From: Candidatus Caldarchaeum subterraneum
Lineage (GTDB): Archaea > Thermoproteota > Nitrososphaeria_A > Caldarchaeales > Caldarchaeaceae
DNA: 64,000 nt
Assembly: GCA_937934305.1 (NCBI GenBank)
Contig: CALHAG010000014.1
Span: 1 to 64,000 of the forward strand
Reading direction: 5' to 3'
Shown: positions 59,268 through 64,000 of the stretch, in pieces
Position numbering within the stretch: the first letter of the stretch is position 1
Layout: the number at the start of each line of letters is the position of its first letter
Program-made: the position numbers and the translations under genes
Notes under the pieces: model-generated
Told to the model about the DNA's origin: nothing
The model's database searches: none
The model's input: only the letters and a program-made list of their open reading frames with translations

Positions 59268-59673
59268 CCTCATCGATGGCTTGGTTGGCCAACCTGTCGG
59301 CCTCCCAATTTTTTTCCCTATCTACATGGGTGATGGTAAACTCTTCGAAACGGGTTATCAGTTGTTGTAGTTTTTGGTGGAGAGCTGAGAGCTTGGTGTT
59401 CCGTATTTTGTAGGTGCCGTTGACCTGTTTGACGAGGAGTTCGCTGTCGCTGTAAACATGGGCTTTTTTGACGCCGAGCTGTAGCGCTTTCTCCAATGAC
59501 TTGATTAATGCATGGTATTCTGCTTGGTTGTTGGTCGCCACTCCGATGTGTTGCCGGTGTTTGAATGATTGTTCTCCGATTTTGATTATGTAGCCTATGC
59601 CAGCGGGTCCAGGGTTGCCTCTGGAAGCGCCGTCGACATAGATTTCTGCTTCATGTGACAAGGGGCTAGGCAC
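59257..59673 (-). CDS. rnhA: Ribonuclease HI
   Basis: A 138-residue type 1 RNase H. The acidic catalytic residues are in AEIYVDGASRGNPGPAGIG, NNQAEYHALI, YSDSELLVKQVNG and DREKNWEADRLANQA. It cleaves RNA in RNA-DNA hybrids. GTG start overlaps the rpl10e end by 8 bases. Confidence 0.94.
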   Translation of the reverse strand: MPSPLSHEAEIYVDGASRGNPGPAGIGYIIKIGEQSFKHRQHIGVATNNQAEYHALIKSLEKALQLGVKKAHVYSDSELLVKQVNGTYKIRNTKLSALHQKLQQLITRFEEFTITHVDREKNWEADRLANQAIDEAMP

Positions 59674-60169
59674 TCTGGGCGAGAACCTTCTCCACGATGT
59701 AGTATTTCTTGGGCAGTTTCTTCGCAGCGAGCTCGAGGGCCTCTCGGGCCGCTCTCACACCATCGGCGTAGGTGAGGAGTCTAAACACAGGTTCACCCAT
59801 CTCGACACGTGCAGCTCTTCCAATCGGTTTTCCGAAAGCCCTCCTCATACCCTCCTGCAGCCTATCTGCATGCGCCCCGAAAATCATCTTGTTCTCGCGG
59901 AGAACATGGTGAGGATGGGCCGTGACCTCGAGGTAAAACCTGTCGTTAAGCTTCTCCGTCAAATACTTGTTGACAGCTATGCGGGCCGACTCGATTGCGA
60001 CGTCACGTATCTGCAAATCTGTCTCCGGAACCAGCAAAAGCTCGTGGGTGTAGTCGCTGCGATAGACACCGGCGTTGTATTTGGTTATTCGGGACGGTGG
60101 CGGGCCGTGGATGTACTCCACACGGGCGTAGGTCATCCCCTCGGGCCTACGGTAGTTCTTCGCCTTCAT
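59666..60169 (-). CDS. rpl10e: Ribosomal protein L10e (uL16)
   Basis: A 167-residue large-subunit protein: MKAKNYRRPEGMTYARVEYI, HELLLVPETDLQIRD, HPHHVLRENKMIFGAHADRLQEGMRRAFGKPIG. It sits near the peptidyl transferase centre. ATG at 60169 lies 30 nt from a CTTATAG element at 60196-60202 (minus). Confidence 0.95.
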   Translation of the reverse strand: MKAKNYRRPEGMTYARVEYIHGPPPSRITKYNAGVYRSDYTHELLLVPETDLQIRDVAIESARIAVNKYLTEKLNDRFYLEVTAHPHHVLRENKMIFGAHADRLQEGMRRAFGKPIGRAARVEMGEPVFRLLTYADGVRAAREALELAAKKLPKKYYIVEKVLAQSA

Positions 60170-60195
60170 GACCCGGGTAATAAGAGCCTGCTCCG

Positions 60196-60225
60196 CTATA
60201 AGAGCTTACACACGCTTTTATATAT
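60196..60225. promoter_or_regulatory. Divergent promoters of rpl10e and tldD
   Basis: CTTATAG on the minus strand at 60196-60202 fits rpl10e; TTTTATATAT at 60216-60225 on the plus strand is 26 nt from the GTG of tldD. Confidence 0.55.
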
Positions 60226-60246
60226 CTCGCTCATCACCTGATTAGG

Positions 60247-61704
60247 GTGTCTGGGTCGATGGATGTGGAGGATTTGTTGGAGTTTGTTTTGAAGAGGGGT
60301 GGTGAGCTGGGGGCTTCATATGTTGAGGCACGGTTTCAACGGGATCATCAGTCGCAAATTGTTTTGAAGAACGGTGTCCCGGAGGTGTCGGCGGATGTTG
60401 TCGAGAGGGGAGTGAGTGTCCGTCTTCTCTACCGAGGTAGCCTCGGCTTCGCATATGTCAACCAGCTTGACAGAGCGTCTCTGAGGAAGGCTGTTGCGGC
60501 TGCGTTCGACATGGCCAAGGCAGCGGCCACGAGGTCACAGGATGTCAAGATGTCGGAGGAGAAGCTTGTCAAAGCCTCTGACATCAAGAGGCCGAGGATA
60601 CGCTATGATGATGTGGATAACAGGGATAAGATTGAGCTGTTGAAGGAGGCTGATGCTGCGGGTGTCGAGGCGGCTGATAAGCTGGGCGTCAAACTTGTCT
60701 CACGCTTCATCGAGTTAGGGAAATGGAGCACCGAGAAGCATGTGGTCAACAGCGACGGCGGAGACGTCAGATTCACAGTTGAACGCGCCACAGCCAACTA
60801 CATCATCACAGCTTATCACCCTCAGCGCGGCGTTGTCCAGCGGTTTGAAAACCTCGGAGAATCCTCTGGCTGGGAGGCGGTTGAGAGATGGGACCTGCCC
60901 GGTAGACTGGCTGAGGAGGCCCGTGACATTTCAAAGGCTTTGCTGAAGGGTGTTGAGCCGCCGCGGGAGCCTGTGGACGTGGTTCTCGGTTCCGAGATTG
61001 TGGGGCTTGTCTGTCACGAGTCATGCGGCCACCCAGGTGAGGCGGATAGGATGCTGGGCAGAGAAGCTGCGCAGGCTGGTGAAACCTATGTCAAGCCCGA
61101 GCTTTTAGGCACAAGGATAGGCAGCGAACATGTCACGGTTGTGGATGACCCGAGGCTTCCACGCTCCTTCGGATACTATCTCTACGACGACGAATGCGTC
61201 GCCACGTCTGAACGCGTATTGATTGACAAAGGTGTTTTGAGCGGTTTGCTTCACAACCGTGAAACAGCGGCCGAGCTGGGCACACACAGCAACGGCGCCT
61301 CACGGGCCAACAGCTACAGCAAAGAACCAATTGTCCGCATGGCCAACACCTACCTCAAACCCGGCGACCACAGCCTCGAAGAACTCTTCGAAATCATGCG
61401 CAACGGCGTCTACATCAAATCCTATCAAGAATGGAACATCGACGACAGGCGGTGGAACCAGCGCTATGTCGGCGTCGTCGCATACAGGGTCAGAGACGGA
61501 AAGCTCGCAGAAATGATAAGGGACCCGGTGGTTGACTTGACGACGAAGGGCCTCTGGTCCTCTGTCAAAGCTGTTGCCGATGACCTCAAGTTCTACGCAG
61601 GCTACTGTGGAAAAGGAGACCCGATGCAGGGAATACCTGTGTGGTTCGGTGGGCCATCAGTTCTGTTGAGCAGTGTCAGGCTTGGTGTTAGGAGGCCTGC
61701 GTAG
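60247..61704 (+). CDS. tldD: TldD-family metalloprotease
   Basis: A 485-residue TldD. The zinc site is CHESCGHPGEADRM (HExxxH), with DDECVATSERVLIDKGVLSGLLHNRETAAELGTHSNG in the core and FGGPSVLLSSVRLGVRRPA at the end. TldD works with TldE as a protease that trims unfolded peptides. No TldE gene is in the window. GTG start 26 nt from the TATA box, hence leaderless. Confidence 0.94.
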   Translation: MSGSMDVEDLLEFVLKRGGELGASYVEARFQRDHQSQIVLKNGVPEVSADVVERGVSVRLLYRGSLGFAYVNQLDRASLRKAVAAAFDMAKAAATRSQDVKMSEEKLVKASDIKRPRIRYDDVDNRDKIELLKEADAAGVEAADKLGVKLVSRFIELGKWSTEKHVVNSDGGDVRFTVERATANYIITAYHPQRGVVQRFENLGESSGWEAVERWDLPGRLAEEARDISKALLKGVEPPREPVDVVLGSEIVGLVCHESCGHPGEADRMLGREAAQAGETYVKPELLGTRIGSEHVTVVDDPRLPRSFGYYLYDDECVATSERVLIDKGVLSGLLHNRETAAELGTHSNGASRANSYSKEPIVRMANTYLKPGDHSLEELFEIMRNGVYIKSYQEWNIDDRRWNQRYVGVVAYRVRDGKLAEMIRDPVVDLTTKGLWSSVKAVADDLKFYAGYCGKGDPMQGIPVWFGGPSVLLSSVRLGVRRPA

Positions 61705-61706
61705 CC

Positions 61707-62084
61707 TTGTCCGAAGACCTTGAGCTGAAGCGGCTTAAGCTGAAGAAGATGATGCAGCTCGCCTCGATGGTGGGGCAGGTGAAAGCCGAGCAGCAGCCCA
61801 AACCCGCATCAGCTGAAACACCTCTTGAAGTGGTTAAGAAGCATCTGGGCCCCCGAGGAGACGAGGTGCTGCAGGCCGCGTATGAGCAATATCCCCGAGA
61901 AACCGCGGCAATAGTTGAGAAGCTCGCCCAGCTCATCAAATTGGGCCAGATAACAGAGCCCATTGATGGAGGAGAACTCTACAACCTTTTCCGAAGCCTC
62001 GGCCTAAGAATAAAACTCGAAACAAAGATAACGTATGTAAAAAGGGGAGAGGCAAAAGATTTGAAGGAATTGTTTAAGCAGTAG
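61707..62084 (+). CDS. PDCD5-family DNA-binding protein
   Basis: A 125-residue protein. The C-terminal three-helix core (ETAAIVEKLAQLIKLGQITEPIDGGELYNLFRSLG, ITYVKRGEAKDL) follows the PDCD5/TFAR19 pattern, with a charged N-terminal helix (MSEDLELKRLKLKKMMQLA) and a linker. Archaeal members bind double-stranded DNA. It starts at TTG 2 bases after tldD. Confidence 0.78.
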   Translation: MSEDLELKRLKLKKMMQLASMVGQVKAEQQPKPASAETPLEVVKKHLGPRGDEVLQAAYEQYPRETAAIVEKLAQLIKLGQITEPIDGGELYNLFRSLGLRIKLETKITYVKRGEAKDLKELFKQ

Positions 62085-62088
62085 GCTT

Positions 62089-62679
62089 TTACCACTCTCC
62101 CTTGTTCGCGTAGGGCATGCTCCACAGCGCCACCGAGAGAGTAACCGCCTTGAACCACGCCGCATACATCTTCTCAATATCCTCCTGTGAATGGCCTTTC
62201 TTCGACAGAAACGGCTTGATGGTGGCTGTTATCGGCACTATGAAGGCGATGAGGTAACGGAGCGGGATGTGCTCAACCGAGTCCACCTTATCAGTTTTGT
62301 TTTTCTTGGTTTTGTGGTGGCGTAGCCCGATTTCATACTGGTAGTTGAGCCAATCCCTGTCATATTCTCTGAAGCAGGTGTCGAGAATCCACTGCCCAAA
62401 CCTTCTACGCACAGCCTGTAGATACTCGCCTATCGGCTGGCCTGACTTGCGGTCACCAAAGTAGTGGACGAGATGCTTGTGGGAGCCTACCCAGCCATAC
62501 CAGAGGTCGAGCACGTCATCCACTTGGTCGCGGAGAACCTCACCAGCCATTCTGAGATACCTAATATCCTCATCAGTCATAAGCACCGTTGTCTTGAGAA
62601 GGCTGAACTCTTCATCCGAGACAGGGGCCTGCGGAACCTCTCTTGTCCCATATATGTATCCGGGAATCCGCTGAGCCAT
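62089..62679 (-). CDS. Protoglobin
   Basis: A 196-residue single-domain protoglobin: IPGYIYGTREV, YLRMAGEVLRDQVDDVLDLWYGWVGSH, FGQWILDTCFREYDRDWLNYQYEIGLRHH, and HIPLRYLIAFIVPITATIKPFL. The proximal heme ligand is His121 or His122. Protoglobins bind oxygen, CO or NO and may act in sensing or detoxification. ATG 62679 gives the usual length; ATG 62712 and 62694 would add a short tail. No signalling domain is attached. Confidence 0.95.
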   Translation of the reverse strand: MAQRIPGYIYGTREVPQAPVSDEEFSLLKTTVLMTDEDIRYLRMAGEVLRDQVDDVLDLWYGWVGSHKHLVHYFGDRKSGQPIGEYLQAVRRRFGQWILDTCFREYDRDWLNYQYEIGLRHHKTKKNKTDKVDSVEHIPLRYLIAFIVPITATIKPFLSKKGHSQEDIEKMYAAWFKAVTLSVALWSMPYANKGEW

Positions 62680-62969
62680 GACACAGCTGACCATGTGACA
62701 ATATTTGAGCAAATGGTTTCAAAACGGTAAGGCTATTACCTTTAGGTTACATCTCCGTCTTCTGATTTATCTCAACGCTCCCTTCAGTTCTCCGTCTAGA
62801 ATTTTGCTGAAATTGTCTCTTATCGCTATGTGGACGATGGTTTATCGTGTTGATGAGAAATATCTATACACTTGATCTTCCATTCGTCGAGCGACATTGT
62901 GATGTGTTTAGGAAGATGAACTGTGATGGGGAAAGAGGCGCAGTATAACCCACATCTGCATGAGATGTT

Positions 62970-63389
62970 TTAATCGTTTGAGACGCATGTTTCACTTCTC
63001 TTACCGTCAATTATTATTGTCAGTTTGTTTAGTATCTCTCTTCCGATCAAGAGCTTGCCCTCACCAAGGAAAGGTGTCTCGACAAATGTTTCTATCTCTT
63101 GGTCAATAATCTTGATTACTGCTCTGGCTGTGCGCATGGTTATTGTTCCCGATAGGGTCTTGTAGCTTCTCCAAAGGCTTCTAGGTAGCTCCGCCTTCAT
63201 GAAGAATCTATAAAGCTCTGAGGTCAGCATTATCGGCCCTTCATAGCCAGTGTCCACCGGTATCTTCACATCCTCAGCTACCTTATCCCCTGTTATGTTG
63301 TAAAGCGTTATGGTTAAGGAGGGGGTTGGATGTCTTTTGGCAGCTAAGTGTCCTGTGCATTCTGAAGCTCTATAGATCCGCCCCACCAT
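62970..63389 (-). CDS. Retropepsin-like aspartyl protease-fold protein
   Basis: A 139-residue protein with the clan AA signature VDTGYEGPIMLT and the second-half motif FLGEGKLLIGREILNKLTIIIDG. It is the size of a single retroviral-protease-like monomer. Its start overlaps the upstream RHH gene by 46 bases, so the two act as an operon. Activity is unproven. Confidence 0.75.
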   Translation of the reverse strand: MVGRIYRASECTGHLAAKRHPTPSLTITLYNITGDKVAEDVKIPVDTGYEGPIMLTSELYRFFMKAELPRSLWRSYKTLSGTITMRTARAVIKIIDQEIETFVETPFLGEGKLLIGREILNKLTIIIDGKRSETCVSND

Positions 63390-63742
63390 TCCAGCTCGCT
63401 CCGGCGTTCTTCATCTACACCTATCTGTGTCAGTATTGCGTGGTTAACACCAAGGCTACGCAAGGCCTCCAATGCCTCTTTCTTCTCATGATAGATGCCC
63501 ACGAGCCTGCCCTCGGCTATGACCGCAAACTCGCCTCTATGCTTCTTTCTCAACTCTTCTTTCATAGCTTCGTAGAGTCTGTTGTTTGCCTCGAAATCTG
63601 TCTCCGCGGCGGAACGGCTGGTATTGAGCCAGAGGGTTATTGCCTCCTCTATTGCTTGATGAAGAAGGAGACCCCTTTTCACCGCCTCGGCCTTAAACAA
63701 CCTGACTTTTTCAGGGTCTATCTTCTTAATGACCAGGGTCAA
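63344..63742 (-). CDS. RHH-type protein with DUF5678-like domain
   Basis: A 132-residue protein. The N-terminal KIDPEKVRLFKAEAVKRGLLLHQAIEEAI resembles a ribbon-helix-helix DNA-binding unit; the middle RGEFAVIAEGRLVGIYHEKKEALEALRSLG is the DUF5678-like strand-helix unit found beside archaeal aspartyl-protease-like genes. TTG 63742 lies 29 nt from a CTTTTAACC element. Possibly an antitoxin-like or regulatory partner. Confidence 0.7.
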   Translation of the reverse strand: MTLVIKKIDPEKVRLFKAEAVKRGLLLHQAIEEAITLWLNTSRSAAETDFEANNRLYEAMKEELRKKHRGEFAVIAEGRLVGIYHEKKEALEALRSLGVNHAILTQIGVDEERRSELEWWGGSIELQNAQDT

Positions 63743-63930
63743 CTAATTCACCCAGGTTAAAAGTGATAAGCGAACTATTAAGCTCTCCAGAAGCTGCTTC
63801 AGGGCCTGGGATTCTCTCAGCTCTGGACAACCTAATTCCCAGAAATTTTTTCACATTTCCATGAGCTTCGCCGAAAATCAGCTACGACTTTAACATAACT
63901 TTATCTCTCAGAGAGAGTTGTGGGAATAGG

Positions 63931-64000
63931 ATGTTGGAGGCCGCTGTCCAAAGCTTTCCAACTCAGCTGTTTAGATGTAAATGGACTGTTCCCGTCATTG
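63931..64000 (+). CDS. 5' end of a gene running out of the window
   Basis: ATG at 63931 is 28 nt from CTTTATCT (63899-63906) and the frame stays open for 23 codons to the edge (MLEAAVQSFPTQLFRCKWTV). No family can be named. The region 63743-63930 holds otherwise nothing I can identify. Confidence 0.35.
   Translation, partial: MLEAAVQSFPTQLFRCKWTVPVI

Noticed and set aside
62840-62930. Possible C/D box sRNA (TTGATGA near 62851)
   Set aside because: I could not find matching D, C' and D' boxes at the usual spacing.
1-64000. CRISPR arrays, tRNA or rRNA genes, intact insertion sequences
   Set aside because: No spaced repeats, cloverleaf-like gaps or transposase genes were seen by eye; tRNAscan-SE and a repeat search would be decisive.

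Overview
The window is a gene-dense piece of an archaeal chromosome (only short gaps, none over 300 bases once the calls below are placed). Archaeal identity is clear from the gene set: a tetraether-lipid-synthase-type radical SAM enzyme, ATP-dependent DNA ligase, MptA/MptE pterin enzymes, pantoate kinase, the archaeal aspartate-semialdehyde route to shikimate with a GHMP-type shikimate kinase, GatDE, HerA-NurA, PurP, aRF1 and ribosomal protein L10e. TATA-box promoters placed 24-30 nt ahead of ATG, GTG or TTG starts point to mostly leaderless transcription. The mixture (protoglobin, DUF131 proteins, BtpA proteins, MoCo/W transport, TACK-like proteins) suits a thermophilic TACK lineage such as Aigarchaeota/Caldarchaeum; this placement is inference from gene content, not from a marker tree.

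Layout. 1-5 kb: partial Tes enzyme, nucleotidyltransferase with a tiny partner, a membrane protein fused to a KaiC/RecA-like ATPase, QueT-type transporter, TrmB regulator, two DUF131 membrane proteins. 5-10.8 kb: DNA ligase, pterin genes mptA-mptE, pantoate kinase with an ECF-type membrane protein. 10.8-17.6 kb: a minus-strand operon with asd and the aromatic genes in nearly exact pathway order (asd, ADH synthase, DHQ synthase II, aroD, aroE, aroK, aroA). 17.6-22 kb: ModE-like regulator divergent from a tungstate/molybdate ABC transporter, then trpS with an upstream short ORF. 22-24.5 kb: citrate synthase with an MmgE/PrpD protein. 24.5-38 kb: a nucleoside uptake and breakdown region: ABC ATPase, two BtpA-family TIM barrels, uridine phosphorylase, two PfkB kinases, DeoC, nucleoside hydrolase, cytidine deaminase, BMP binding protein, two permeases and an MTA/purine nucleoside phosphorylase.

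38-49 kb: divergent biotin-ligase-like protein, metG, HAD phosphatase, radical SAM protein, class I aldolase, aRF1, a P-type cation ATPase and two toxin-antitoxin loci, one a fused remnant. 49-64 kb: pyrH, gatD-gatE, nurA-herA, two purP genes, an orphan E2 acyltransferase domain, rnhA, rpl10e, tldD, PDCD5, protoglobin, and an aspartyl-protease-like/RHH pair.

The most unusual points are: three conserved genes (metG, aroE, the upstream purP) whose conserved N-termini have no ATG/GTG/TTG start in frame; near-palindromic TATA boxes that seem to serve two divergent genes at once; duplicated BtpA proteins embedded in nucleoside catabolism; a membrane KaiC-like ATPase whose Walker A lysine is arginine; and a VapB head joined to a PIN-domain tail. 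I saw no rRNA or tRNA gene, CRISPR array or intact insertion sequence, but could not run a search.
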